Positions 32,934 through 45,366 of a stretch of DNA of 64,000 bases are shown here, in pieces. This stretch comes from Amylostereum areolatum (taxonomy: Eukaryota > Basidiomycota > Agaricomycetes > Russulales > Stereaceae), in the NCBI GenBank assembly GCA_012932865.1, contig SAXG01000050.1, positions 62,001 through 126,000 on the forward strand. Direction: 5' to 3'. The position numbers and the translations under genes are program-made. The notes below the pieces were generated by a model. That model worked only from the letters and a program-made list of their open reading frames with translations. It searched no databases and had not been told where the DNA came from. The stretch's first letter is position 1. Each line of letters starts with the position of its first letter.

Positions 32934-34308
32934 GGTAGGCAAAAGGGAGGTTGCTGAATCCACTCGCTACGAGGATGGGTAAAATAAACCAGGTGAAGAG
33001 ACCAACGAGGATTTGACCATCTGGTTCGACTAACTCGGATCCTTGCATTTTGATCTTAGAAGTTCTACTGGAGGCTGCATTCGTCACAATCGAGGTGCAT
33101 GGCGACGGGGATACAAAAAAAGAACAATATCTGCCGTGCCCGCGCGTCCTCGTACTCCCACGTCTTAGCAATTGTCTTGCTCCTCGTCTCGGATGATAAT
33201 CGAATTTTTAGGATCGAATCGGAGACGCATGCCACATACTACAGCCCATTCCACATGGAAGTGGTGAGAGCGTCCGACCCGCCCAGATGATAAAAATCAG
33301 TACCATGGGCGTGAATACGGCCGGTGGGAAAAGTTCTCGCTGCTCACCCTTTATATATCGTGAAAGTCGTATTCCACGTACACCGCGCTGCCCCCGCATT
33401 CCCGTCACCATCGGCACGATCGTCGATCAACTATTGAGTACATGCGACGAGAGCTTGACCATCGGCACGACGGGCAGCAAACACGGAGGTGTGTGCGATA
33501 AGAGAACAGGTCCTGGGGCGAGCGCATCCAAGCTCGGAAAGTTGAACACGGGGGCCGTTGCGTTACAATAGGCCTGAATGGGGAAGATCGAGACGGCTGG
33601 CATTAGCAAGCATTGCGAGAGTTGCGGGAGTTGTAGGGATACAACCATTCCTCATATTTGAGACCGCATTTGCATAAGGTTTGGCGCTTCCGAATATTCG
33701 TTCGAGCCGGACGCTTTGCCAATTGAAGGCGGCCGCGTCGTCGTCTTGCCCTTCTTCTCCGAATTTTCCTTCACAGATTACGTCCCTTCCAGCTAACCGC
33801 GACGAGCATGTAGAGACGTCTAGAGGCTGATGGAAATCTGGTGACTCGAAGGCACCTCCAGACGAGGCTCCAGTTGCCATTCGTTCTGCTCCGAAGATTG
33901 CGGCGAAACGAGGCGGGTTCGAATCAGAGTATGCACAACACCCGTACAATGATCCTGCGGAAGGGAGACGGAATGGGATCGAGCTGGAGCCAGCTCGTTG
34001 GCGACATCGTGGACGGTGGACAGCGGTACGATCAAAATTCAAGACCAAAAAAGGAAGGAGGGCAGCCTTTTGGGGGCGTTGTCCTCCGGCCCGACAGCGT
34101 AATCACACTGCGCGAAAAGTCGAATACTTGCCTTATCACCGGTTACAATCTGTGGTTGACCTCACGCAAGAGATAGTCCTTCTGAGTATAAGATGGATAC
34201 GTGCATCAAGAAAAATACATAAAACCAAGTAACGCTACACCAAGTCCATATGTACTAGTACAATAGAGATCCCATCAGTCTGCTCGACACTGTTCGGCAT
34301 CGCTTCTT
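32934..34308. other. Intergenic region
   Basis: A minus-strand open frame at 33563-34048 (FNWQSVRLERIFGSAKPYAN) and a plus frame at 33841-34176 overlap each other. Neither shows a known motif or clear splicing, so I call no gene. Confidence 0.4.
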
Positions 34309-35403
34309 CTACTTGCTGTTGAGCCACTTGTCGACGCCCAGGCCCTTGTATATCGCGGCCAAGCCCTACGCAATGGGAATGAATAAGCTGCAATACTAAC
34401 CGGCCGCGAAGATATGGAAAACGAACGGTGGCATTGAGAATCCCTTTCAGCAAGCTATCAAGGCCGAGGCCGCTCAGCTGTGCACAGTTTTAGCGGAAGG
34501 TAAAGCGGAGAAGAGAGGAAACACATACAAGGTTTCCGAGGAGGTTGAGGACCCCGGCGAGGAGCAGACCCACACCGCCAATGATCTGCGTGAGCGGCTC
34601 TGCAAGAATCATGTTACGACGTCGCATGGATGCGCAAGGGATAGCAGAACGCACGACCGAGCGCGTCCAAGAGAGGACCGAGGTTGCGCTTCGCCTTGGG
34701 GAACTTGTTGAGCTTGTCCTTGGCCCACTCGATCGTGCCGCCGACTTCCTGAACCATCTACAGCGCCAAATGAGCTTCCAGACATGCTCGTCATGGCGAC
34801 GAGCATACGCACCACTTTCAGCGCCGCCGCAAGTCGTTGCTCCTCGGGCGTGGCCTACATACTCGATTCAGCAACCACCCCACGCCAGTGGTATAGCAAG
34901 CGTGGACTCACTTCGTGATGCTCTGCTATGACGCGTTGCGCGATTAGAAAGGCGTTTGTCGGGGTCGGCGCCTTTGACCATCCCGTTCGCCTCGTCGAGG
35001 ATTTTCTGCGCCTGCTCGAGGAGCGGCTTCACAGCCTTGATCAGCTCGTCCTCGTTGCGCTCTTCCTCGCTCTTCGTAGTCGAAGTTCTCGATGTGCTGC
35101 CACACACCATCCATCAGGTAGGTGGAGCAGTGGCGAAAATCTGAGGGTACTCACCGTACGAATCATGCGCACGAGCGGGAGGACGCGCTCGTTGGCGTCC
35201 TCGATGATGCGCGAGAGGCGCTCCGCGAGCTCTTTGTCGGCCTGTTTCTTCCGCTCGTCGCGTTGGTCTTCTAAGGCGGCCGCGCCTGGTCCGGGACCAT
35301 GACCGCCTGCCTCTGAGTGTACACTCTCGGTGGGGGCGGGTGAGGGCGAGATGGGTGGTGGTTGGAAGTGTTGTTGTTGAGCTGGGTGTTGTACGTCTGC
35401 CAT
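34309..35403 (-). CDS. DUF6987/LEA-like coiled protein
   Basis: Start MADVQHPAQQQHFQPPPISP at 35403, stop at 34309-34311. The order is a Gln/Pro-rich N-terminus, then a charged helix (ERKKQADKELAERLSRIIED, NERVLPLVRMIR). Next is a second helical block (IKAVKPLLEQAQKILDEANG) with MVKGADPDKRLSNRA, then EEQRLAAALKVV. A glycine/leucine-rich hydrophobic C-terminus ends ATGLAAIYKGLGVDKWLNSK (with an upstream QIIGGVGLLLAGVLNLLGNL). It is spread over several exons with 50-60 bp introns. Filamentous fungi have such proteins, which I recall as DUF6987 and LEA-domain proteins; a stress or septal role is sometimes suggested but not shown here. Exact junctions between 34400 and 34960 are not resolved. Confidence 0.75.
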
Positions 35404-35830
35404 GATCGGATAGGTGTAGAATTAGAGTGATATGTGAAAGCCAGTGAGACCTTATAGTGTTCGTGAAGGGATAGTGAGGTCATGGCGTATGTCACCGTCC
35501 ATCATTGACCGGTATAGGAAGAGCGGGAGTGAGAGCGCTGAGAGGGTAACTGTGTTTGCTCCAGTCGGGGCGTTGCTCCAGTGCTGGTGATTTCAAGTCA
35601 TATGGAGACCTGTACTTGGAAGGGGTCCACCAGGAGCTCTCCACGTCTTCATACGCGGAACCCAGTCATTCTAAGAGTGTGATCCAGAGCAGAAGAGTTC
35701 GAGAGAGACACTCGAACTTGGCGGTGAGATTTGGAAGCAAACAAGCGCCACGGCTATCCGGACCGCCTTCCCCGACTACACATATCCCGATGCGGATCTC
35801 TCTGTGCCTTGACAAGTTCTCTCGTCAGAG
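35404..35830. other. Intergenic region
   Basis: A possible shared promoter of the minus gene starting at 35403 and the plus gene ending at 36280. Short open frames only. Confidence 0.35.
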
Positions 35831-35835
35831 CAGCT

Positions 35836-36280
35836 GAGTCAGCACGAACCCCACTCTCCACGCCCACCTGCCGCCGATGGCGCCGTCGTCCCCGTCCCCG
35901 TCCCCCGACGTGGCCCCACAGCCCGATCGCAGCCCCCCTCGCCGCCGAGGACGCGGCGGTGGCCGACGCTAGTGCCTCCGTCAGCACCCAATCCTCCGTC
36001 GGCGCGCCCCCCCACCACGACCGCCGGCGCGGGCACCGGCACCCCCGGACGTCGCCGTCGACGGCGCAAGCACCGCGATCCCGCCGCGGGCTCGCCCAAA
36101 CTTCCACAGGTGGCGGAGGACGAGGGGCCTCCGGCTTCGGTCCAGTTCGAGGCGGAGGGAGGCATGAGGTCGGGGCCCAGTCAGCACGACGCGCTCAAGC
36201 TCAGGTTGGATATAAATCTCGAGGTCGACATCGAGATCAGGGCTAGGATACACGGTGACATCACGTTGTCGTTGCAGTGA
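35836..36280 (+). CDS. 3' part of an unknown gene with a conserved fungal C-terminal motif
   Basis: The frame is open from about 35836 and encodes a Pro/Arg-rich disordered region, a basic cluster (GRRRRRRKHRDPAAGSPKLP), then ends LRLDINLEVDIEIRARIHGD plus a short hydrophobic tail, with the stop at 36278-36280. An alternating Leu/Glu tail of this kind (LxLxLNLDVEVELKARIxGD) recurs at the C-termini of many small fungal proteins of unknown function. The 5' exon and start are not identified; no ATG lies in this frame before the motif. Confidence 0.5.
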
Positions 36281-36845
36281 GTCTGTGTGGGCTTTGAAGG
36301 CATCGCGCTGACCTTTCATGCGAGTACGTAGCCGTTAGGACTTTCGACTTTTTTTGACGATATGGCTCAGGCTGGTGGTGGTTTGAAGTTGGGGTTTGGA
36401 TCCAGGTGCGCTCTCAGTCTCGTTAGATTGGTCATGTCATGGCTGAACTCCCTCCTTCTCCTGGTACTTGTCGTAGATTTTTTTGACGGTGTGAGACATG
36501 TGTATGTGACTTCTATCTTTTTGCGTGGCTGGAGTACCGCCGCATATACCTCCCTCTTCCCCATTGATATCCGAATGTACATTGCTTGTAGCTTACCTGA
36601 TAATGTGTATAACCAGCACGTTGGATGACCTGGAACGTATACGTACCTATACGTACTCGGTCAGGAAATCGCTAATCATAACAAACGCTTCCTGGAATGG
36701 AACGAGGTGAAAATCTCAGTGAAGCTGTTTCCTTGAGCCGACTTGCAAGGCTCTGGTCCTTGGCTAGGGTGCACAGCACGGTTCTTTCGAGTATCAGTTC
36801 TCCCTGCATGTCACCAAAGTGCTACCCTCATTCCCAGAGGTACAT
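36281..36845. other. Intergenic region between convergent genes
   Basis: 3' flank of the plus gene and of hydrolase paralogue 2. Nothing recognised. Confidence 0.4.
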
Positions 36846-38015
36846 CTACGTGCCAGCCAAAAGCCCTCCCTCTTTGAGCCACTGGAGACATTGCGCTGCC
36901 ACAAGCTGACCATGTTCTATGCACAAGAAAGGCGGTGAGGGGCTGTCCAACGGCTGTTGGAAGCGCTGGCGCTTACCGTCATCAATTGAAAACGCGTGCG
37001 GGATATCGCTCCGACCGCTCATCACCCTTTCCGCCGCGGATGTCCCTTCCAGAGCCCTCTCCACCACCTGGCGTTCGTCCGCGATCCACCCATCCAGCTC
37101 TGCGTAGAACAGGTGAATCTTGTCCGCGTGCGCGCAGAGAAGTGCGGCGTCAAGGTCACGGATGATGCGAAGCTCCTCGTTCGCGAGTACCAGGGACGTG
37201 TATACAGACCTTGGCGAGGAGATAAAGGAGCGGAGGACGGAAAGCTGTGGAGCGGGCCAGGACGGAAAGATGTAGGACAGGGGGAGGTAGCGTGCAAGGG
37301 GGGCGACACGAGAGAGTAATGGAGGCATTGGCCATCGAAAGAGAGGCTGTCAAACACTCAATTACTCGGGACGCACAAAAGAAGGTGAGTGAAAACGTGT
37401 ACGTACCCAAAGAAGCCGTCCTCTCGGTGTATCGGCCATGTTACTCAGGGTAGGAAAGAGGAAAAAAACGCTCTTGACGGAGTCGGGACGGGCACGTAGG
37501 ATTTGGGCGGCAAGCCAAGCGCCAACACTGTGCCCTATGAGCACGATCTTTGTTCGGGAACCGTAGGTTGACAGCAGGGCGTCGTGAACTGATATCAGAG
37601 CTTCTGTCTGCGCTAAAAGCCCGACATGCCTCGGGTTTCGGTATCGTTGAAGATGTAGATCGGTTTATGGACCCGTGAAACCCGAGAAGGGCGTGGGCGA
37701 GGATGGCGAAGGAGTTGGAAGCCGAGGTATGCAGTCTCGATAGGAAGGACGCGTAAAATTCTGTTAATCCAGGGTTTCCTGTGAGTGCGTGGAAATTTTC
37801 AGAGATCAGTATAAGATGGATGATCATGGAGGGCGAAGGCTGGGTAAACCTGGTATGAAGAGTGCGACGGTACGTGGAGGTGTGCTCTCGTCTCGAGGCG
37901 GCCACCAGAGAACATGTGAACTTCCAAAGGGAGATTCATGGTTGAATATACCGTCTGTATACAATTTCCCTGGTTCCCTTTCTGTGCAGAGTTCAAGAAA
38001 GGGCGGTAACGGCAT
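36846..38015 (-). CDS. Lipid droplet-associated hydrolase-like alpha/beta hydrolase, paralogue 2
   Basis: Four exons: 37850-38015, 37407-37778, 36977-37346 and 36846-36916. Exon 1 (166 nt) and exon 3 (370 nt) match paralogue 1 exactly in length, so the genes are duplicates. Key blocks are MPLPPFLELC at the start, GNPGLTEFYASFLSRLH, the elbow IVLIGHSVGAWLAAQ, FFLFPTLSNMADTPRGR, and EHGQLVAAQCLQWLKEGG at the end. One frame break lies near 37615, just before AQTEALISVHDALL; 979 nt minus one equals 326 codons. Only 175 bp separate its start from the divergent FHA gene. Confidence 0.82.
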
Positions 38016-38190
38016 GGAGGAGGTCCAGGAGGAGAGGAGAAAGACGCGTCACAGGTCACGGGAAAGGGAGAAATCCGGCCACGCGATCACGTGGAATTTC
38101 CAACCGCGTCTGCGCTGTTCGTTCCTCTTTCCCTCTCCACCACCGCTGACCCTGCCTCTCCCCGCAAACGACGACCCCGACGGCGACGGC

Positions 38191-41100
38191 ATGGACACCA
38201 ATGACTACGGAACCTTTGGCGTGCTACGATTCCTCAAGAAAACTGACGACAATGCCGTGGTGGCTTCGTATCCCATCGACGAGGACGAGCTCACGTTCGG
38301 AAAGGAGGCGGGGTGCAACGTCAGGTTGTACTACCCTGCGGTGAGCTCGCTGCATGCGAAGATTGTGTTTCAGGACAGGAAGGTGAGCTTTGTTTTTAGC
38401 TATGGAGAATGTGTCGTGGCAGAGCGCGGTGCCGCGGCCGCAGCGTCTAGCACTGCCAGCATGCCAGCCAGCCTTGCGTGAAGGAATGATGCTTGTATCC
38501 AGCTTGACATTCCTCCAAGTCTTCCCAGGGAGCGAAAAAATGGCTAAGCCCGTGATTTCTGTTTCCCTCGAAAAACTCGGAGGAATGTGTAATGTCGGCG
38601 TTGTTCCACGAGGGATACGGCCTGATATGCTCGCAGTTTGGCGGCACCGCTTTCCCGCTCCTTGACGGCGAGCTCGTTGGCATCTCTCCGCAGAGCTAGG
38701 AAAGGCAGTGAGCGCATCTCTCACATTCGATGGACGCCAGGACCATCTTGTTCTTTCCTCCATCTTTCCTACATTACGAACCACCTGCAACGTATTCAAC
38801 ACTGACCCGAACTTTTCGCTAGGCCTTCATCGTCGTCCTCGGCCCCCACGGCGTCCTCGTCGACAACTGCCCCGTCTTTCCCTCGGCCTCGCACGGCGCC
38901 CCAACCACCGTCCCTCTCCCGAACAACTCCCTCGTCGAGATCAGCAAGAAGCGTTTCCGCTTCGAATACCCCCCCAAGACCCTCCGAACCGCCCTAATTC
39001 AACACCCCTTCGTCCTCCACCTCCGGCCGCAAGCGCACCCTCCGCCTCTCCATGATCCAAAGCGCACAGGTCTTCACCCCCCGCCCGGACCCCGACCCCC
39101 GCGTCAACCTCCGCATCCTCCAGACGCCCCTGCACACCTCCCCGCTCAAGCACGGCCACCGCACCCAGATGCAAGACGAGGTCGACCAGCTGCGAGAGCG
39201 ACGACGGAAGACGAAGATGAAGCGCCCATCGTTCTCGTCGACGGCAACCACCCGCGCGTGGTCGAGGAGGACAAGGACCTCGTCATTCTCGAGGACGTCG
39301 AGCTCCCAGACACCCAGCCCCCTCCCGCCCCGAAGTACCCGCCCGGCGTCGCCTCCCCGCGCCCGCGACAGCCCTCGGGTTCCCACGCCGCGCCCTCTGC
39401 CCGTCCCGCTCGTCCAGCCGCACCAACAGCAGTACCAGACGCCCCGCCGGCGGCCTCCGCGGAGCTCTCTCCACCGTGCCGTGCTCATTCGCTCCGCCCA
39501 ACGGGCGGCCATCCGGGAGATTGAACGCCAGGAGGAAGAAGAGCGGGATGTGGAGGCAGGTCGAGGACGTCATCATGGAGGAGGGCGCGGAAGGAAGAGG
39601 GAGAGATGACGGACGATCGACGGGGGGAGGCGCGCGAGTACGAGGAGAACGTAAAGGACGAGGAGGACGACGGACGGTAGCCAGGAGGAGGCGCAGGGCT
39701 CGGGCTGGTTCGGCGGCCTGCAGGCTGTGCGCGAGGGCTGGCGGCGCTTCCGTTCGCGTTCGCGCTCGCCCTCCAAAGACTGAACACGAGGAGCACGAAG
39801 TACGTTCCCTTCTCCCCATTTCGCGTCATCCGTTCTAACGTCGCCTAGGCCGAGGACGACGAAGAAGATAATGAAGAAGAAGAGGAGGAGGAGGAGGAGC
39901 CCTTCCACTACGACACCCCCAGCAAACCCGACGACACCGCACAGACGGTGCCCGTCGACGCGCACGCAGGCGAGCCCGACGACGCGGACGACCTCGCGTA
40001 CAATCCGCACTACTTCACTCCTCAACGCCCGCAACGCCCCGCAGGTGGTGGCGGCGGCATCGCGCCCTTCATGACTCCCCAGCCCCTGCGTCTCGGGAAC
40101 AGCCTCGCGGATCGCGTTCGCGGGCTCGGTCGATTGTCCGTCGGCGCGGGGCGCGGACGCACGTCCGTTGGCGGACAAGCGTGGCGCGTGGGCGATCTCG
40201 ACGTGCGGGAGCATGCGGCCAGTGCCGTCAAGAAGGAAGACGAGGGCGAGCCGCGTTTGGTGGTGCGACCGCGGGTAACCGCGGAAGAGCGGAGGGTACG
40301 TGTGCCGCGCGCATCCCATTCCCTTGCCATCGGCGCCTGTGCTCATCGTTGTCATTTACTGTAACGCAGGCCATCCAGGAGCGCAGGCGCTCCGCGATGA
40401 ACATGCCCGACCCTTTGTTTGGGGATTGTATACCAGGCTCGCGCCGAACGTCCGTGACTCCGGCCACGAAACCAGAGTCGCCCACCAAGGACCCAGGACC
40501 CAGCAGCTTCGAAGCGCAGATGTCACCCGCCAAGGCATGGGCTGCGGCCCGGCGAGCGCACGCGACGGTGGAGGCGGTGGAGGAAGAAGAAGAGGAAGAC
40601 ACCTGTGTGCTGCTCGCGCGCATGAAAGGTGTGGTGGAGGGCATGAAGCGTCGACGGAGCATGCACGCCGAGGGGAATGTGCAGCGACCGCTCGTCTTCC
40701 CCGAATCAAAGGAGAACACATACGAGGCTCGTCCAGATCCCATCCAAGGCGAGCACGACGGCGAACCCCGCGCGAACGCACCCATGGACACAGAGGCGGA
40801 ATCCGAATCTATTCTCGCCCCAGCGCCCGCCACGCCCCCCATGGCAGAGCTCAAACACCTGTTCTCCCAGAACCAGCAGCAGCAAGGTGCAAGCTCAACG
40901 CCGCGCATGGACGGTATGCGCGAGATGTTCCAGCAACCCTCTGCTGCGGCAACGCCGGGCTTCGAGGGCGTCGACACGATGCTCGCCACACCGCCCGCCT
41001 ACCGTGCGCGGTCGTATGCCCGCTCGCGGGCGGAAGAGGAGGAGGAGGAGGAGATGCAGATCGTGCCGAGTTCGGACGACGAGGAAGCCAAGCAGGCGGC

Positions 41101-42332
41101 CGAGGCGGAACTTCGCGACTCCGACGATTCTGACGATGAAGTTAAGAAGGAGGAGAAAGAGAAGGATCCTCCAGCGCGCTCTGTGGGCCGTCCTAAGAAG
41201 ACTCCCGCACCAGCCTCCACCAAAGCCAAGCCATCCCTCGCGCCTGCTCCCGTCGCGCCCAAGACGGCCAAGTCGCGCATCGCGGTGAGCCTGCGCACGC
41301 GTACACCCGCCACGGGTGCATCGTCCATGGCCGACGACGAGCTCACGCCTGCTGCCCCTCCTACACGAGGGTCGAAGAAAGCCCAGTTGGCAGAGGCGCC
41401 GAAAGGGGCCATTGTGCGGCGGACCAGACGGGTGGAGGCGGACACGGAAGAGGTGTGTTGCCCCTCTCTCTACTTCATTTTCTACTGGTAGGGACCCGAC
41501 GCTGATGAGCATTTCTGTGCGGTAGGACACGCCGGCGATCGCGCCTGCGACGAAGCCCGCCGCAAAGGACCAAGAAAGCCGAATCGGTGCGTTTCTTCGC
41601 GGCCTGGACTTATGCCATTCTGACTGAACTTTTGGTCTCGATTACATTGTACAGTCCACGCGGTCCGCGACCAAAGGCAAGGGAAAGGCCGTCGCAGAAC
41701 CTCAAGACGACCCTGCTCCCGCTCCTGCTCCCGCTCGGCGCACGCGCAAGGCCGTCACCGAGGACGCCCCCGCCCCCAAACCCGCCTTGCGGAAGACGAC
41801 GCGCGCAGGCGCGGCGTCCACCAAGGCGAGCTCGCGCACGCGTTCGAAGACGGCTGAGAGCAGCAAGGCGGTGAAGGACGAGGAAGATGACGACGATCCG
41901 CTCGACTCCCTCACCCAGCCCGACGAGGAGCCACCTGCACCTGCACACGTACCGACGAAGGCCAAACGTGGGCGCCCCCGTGCGGCGACCGCCGCTTCAG
42001 CGACGCAAGATGAGGACGAGGAGAGCGTGCCGTTGCGCGGGAGCACGCGCAGCGCGACGGGGCGCAAGACGCCTGCGCGGGCGGCAGCGGCGGCGGCGAA
42101 GGGCGGGCTGGTGGGCAAGGAGAACACGCCGGAGCTGGGCCACACAAGTGCACAGGATGATGATGATGAGGAGGAGCCGGTGGTGACAGTGAAACCTAAG
42201 ACCGCGGCGGCGACGCGGACGGGAACGAGGAGGAAGGCAGCGCAGGCGCAGGCGCAGAGCGAGCCAGAGAGAGAGCCTGCGGTGGTGAAGACCCGGGCGA
42301 CGCGGTCGAGGACGGCGACGGGGAGGGGGTGA
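38191..42332 (+). CDS. FHA-domain protein with long charged tail and Ki-67-like repeat motifs
   Basis: Start MDTNDYGTFGVLRFLKKTDD at 38191. The FHA domain is split by an intron (38383-38822): DELTFGKEAGCNVRLYYPAV, SSLHAKIVF, then AFIVVLGPHGVLVDN. A basic/Pro-rich middle (38990-39800) shows several frame changes, for example near 39006 (one surplus C). A clear reading resumes at about 39850 (EEEEEEEEPFHYDTPSKPDD), and 40295-40368 is an intron. The exon 40369-41453 holds the repeated motifs ELKHLFS, TPRMDGMREMFQQP and TPGFEGVDTMLATPP. The last exons are Ala/Lys/Arg-rich with AT-hook-like KRGRPRAA, ending RTATGRG at 42332. FHA domains bind phosphothreonine; a nuclear chromatin role is inferred. 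Confidence 0.75.
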
Positions 42333-42546
42333 GTTGGGTTGAATGATGCATTAGTTCTCTGGGAAGTTCGATATGGATTTGTGTACATATACTCGGTCGT
42401 GGTTGACGTGTTTTCGATGTTTTCTTGTTGATGATCTACATGACTGACGAAGTATACCATATACCATGCATTATACATACAAGCCCACAGGAACCCAGTA
42501 AAAATCTCGACGTGCAACTCCCAATTCCGATTTCCAAGTAACCCCT

Positions 42547-44088
42547 CTAAACAACATTGAACGCACTTCCACCCGCCTGCGCATCTATCTGCACCACATC
42601 TTCCAACCCTGTCGAATGCCCCAAATCAATCAGTCGGTACTCCCGAAACATAAATCAGAAGAAACGGCCTACCCATGACCTCGAAGAACGCTTTCGGATC
42701 CATACCCTGCGCCGACACGAAATCTGTTCCCGTCTCCTTCAACGAGCGCATCGCCGCGCGTATCCCGTGCAGCGCCGCCACACACGACACGAGCGAAAAA
42801 ACTTCAACCAAAGCCATGATTAGTATCTTCCTCCCCTTCAAACCAAAGGGAAAAAACACACTGATGATCTTCGCGCCTGCCGCCTCTGCCTCCCAGCTCG
42901 TGAAGGACGGCGTGAGCCCGCCGGATATGACGTTGACGAGCACGGGCGTAGGGGCGAGCACCGCGACCGTCTTTTCGAGGAGTTCTCGACTGCGCACACC
43001 CTCGATGAAGCAGACGTCCGCCCCTGCATCCGCCGCGAGCTTCAGCCGGACGAGCGCCTCCTCCATCCCGAGCACCTGCGCCGAGTCTGTGCGTCCAATA
43101 ATCACCTGCACCAATGGTCAGCGTTCGATCACCGCACCTTATTCCGTACTCCCGAAATAACACGGAAGGGGAGGGACGACGTACGAAGTCGGATCCGCCG
43201 GGGATGGAATCGCGCGCGAGCACGGCCGCGCGAATGCGAGTGATGAACTCGGCACGGGAGACGACCTGCTTCCCAAGCAGGTGTCCGCAGCGCTTGGTCT
43301 GCACCTGGTCCTCGATGTGGCACGCTGCGACGCCCGCCCGCGCATATTGCACCACCGTGCGCGCGACCATCGCCGGTCCTCCAAATCTGCACCAGTACCA
43401 ACATGAGAAATGACTTCCCGCTCGCAAGTCTCAAGGGGGAGGACGTACCCGGTGTCGGCGTCGGCGATGACGGGGACGGTGGGATCGAGTCCACATACCA
43501 TTTGGGCGCTCTAGGTGAATGAGTTGGTAGGCATGTATCCTCTCTGAGAACATGAGCGCAGAGGAATTCACCTGGACGAAATCGTTCAAGGTCGCGATGG
43601 CGAGATCGGGCTGTCCGAGACGCGACGCCGTCGTCGCCGCTCCGCTAAACAGTCACAGTGCCACAATCAACGTGGGATCCTCGATGCGATGCCGTATGAG
43701 AACGAACCACACCTTTGGTACATGCAGTCGAACCCGGCTTCGAGCGCACAGCGCGCGCTGATCCCGTCGCAAATCCCAGGCGCAACCTAGAAATCCAAAT
43801 TTTCAGCCACGCGTCCCGGATTCGGGCGGAGAGGAAACTGACCACGATCCCGGGACGGGCGAGCATTTGCCGCAACCTTGTCGCCGGATTGTACGACAGC
43901 GGCCCCTCTAGGAAGTTTTTCGGGTCGAGGCGGGGGTTGTAGTAGACGGACGGCGCAGGAGCGGGTTCCGGTGCGGAGTTGATAAAGGTGGAGGAGATGC
44001 TGTTGAGTCTTCGTACAGCGGCGGCCTTCAGAGACGAATCAGTGGGTGCCGCGATGTGCTGTTGGGAGAAGTCGACGGTGGGAGACAT
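42547..44088 (-). CDS. PEP mutase/isocitrate lyase superfamily enzyme
   Basis: A TIM-barrel C-C or P-C bond lyase. Start MSPTVDFSQQHIAAPTDSSL at 44088. Conserved blocks, after splicing 50-60 bp introns, are PGICDGISARCALEAGFDCM, GAATTASRLGQPDLAIATLN, and the Mg-binding loop VIADADTGFGGPAMVARTV, in which the phase across the intron fits. Then HIEDQVQTKRCGHLLGKQVV carries the Cys of the family catalytic loop, followed by VIIGRTDSAQVLGMEEALVR. The C-terminus is DAQAGGSAFNVV. Such fungal proteins are variously named carboxyvinyl-carboxyphosphonate phosphorylmutase, methylisocitrate-lyase-like or oxaloacetate hydrolase; the substrate cannot be assigned here. No frame breaks are seen. Confidence 0.87.
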
Positions 44089-45366
44089 CGTGAAGTAGCT
44101 TCAAGATTGCGAGGAAGAGAAGGGCTGGTGGTACGATGCAATGCGATGCTGGACCAATACGCCTTCGCTTCCTGGTTTTTATATCAGGCAGTCGTAGCAT
44201 CTACCTCCGCACACGAGCGACTGCAAGCGCGCCAATTGGTCTGCGGGCGAGTTTGAATGGCATGGGCCCTTCCAAGAGCGGCGTTTGGCGGTACATAATG
44301 CGTCGGTCGATCCTTGTGAATCCCCCGGAGCCTTCGAATCACACGAAGGCGTTCCCGGAGAACCGACGCGACTCCTTGTCTGACTGCTGTGAGACTACGC
44401 AGCATGGGGACGCAATGCCAACGGGCCTTGCCCTGGGAGAGGAGGATGCGAAAAAGCGCCGCGCGTGCGACGCAACCTGAGACTGATGTCTTAGTATGAG
44501 GGACGAATGGGGGGATAGAGGGGGCCAAGACGTATTTCCACGAGTTGGGACGACTTAGAGACCGGGTGCGAGGGAGTGCCAAGTTGAAAAAGCTTCTTTC
44601 TGCCAGGGTCTGCGGACGAAGGGATGATATGGGCTGCATCGTACATACACCGAGGATCAACGTCCATTTTAAACCCCGTTCTCACGAAGTTGGCCGTGAG
44701 TCAAGCCAACACAATATTGAGATGGCCATTTCTTGGTCACTACACACAGGAAAGCTTGTTTCAGTATTGCGCAGTGGCCTAGGACAGATACGCCATCCGA
44801 GGATGCACGGTCCATACATACCACAGCTTTTTGCTTCCACTGTTTCCTACGGGGAAAGGTTTCTGGAGTGTGGCGTGGGAGCGAAAAGCATTCTAAGATC
44901 CGTACTGTTCACATACGTCTTCAATGAATCCACAGGAACCTGGGATTCCGGCCCCCGGCGTTAAAGACGAAAGGCCAACGGAGGTTGAGCGAGCGAGGGA
45001 AGGGTAGTATGCTTTGAAATACGATGTGCAGAAAAGACATGGTCGGTGACTGAGGCTGGAATGAAGTGTTATGAACGACACTTGAAGCTTGAATATCGTG
45101 GCCTGAGTTAGCGAACAAAAATCAAATGCCCGCTCATGCACGTGCCTCGATACCCGAAAAGGAGCGCCTCCTGCCTTTTTGGATTTTCGTTCCCGACCAC
45201 GATGCCGCCGCGTTTGACACGCTGTCCCGAGCTCAGTAGGCTGCCTCCAAGCCCGACGCCTCTCCGCAATGTCAACGTACGCTTTCCTAAACCATGAACC
45301 TCCCTTTTGCCGACCCGAAGTGCTTCTTGACAGTTCAGACGCACGACGCCAGGCTCTGCACCGCCC
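44089..45366. other. Intergenic region
   Basis: Divergent promoter space between the lyase gene and the gene at 45367. Open frames on both strands have no recognisable motifs. Confidence 0.4.

Noticed and set aside
33905..33935. GGGTTCGAATC stretch resembling a tRNA T-arm
   Set aside because: No anticodon arm, acceptor pairing or A-box at the right distance.
35754..36165. Minus-strand Gly/Arg-rich open frames
   Set aside because: Open only because of GC-rich composition; the plus frame has a recognisable C-terminal motif.
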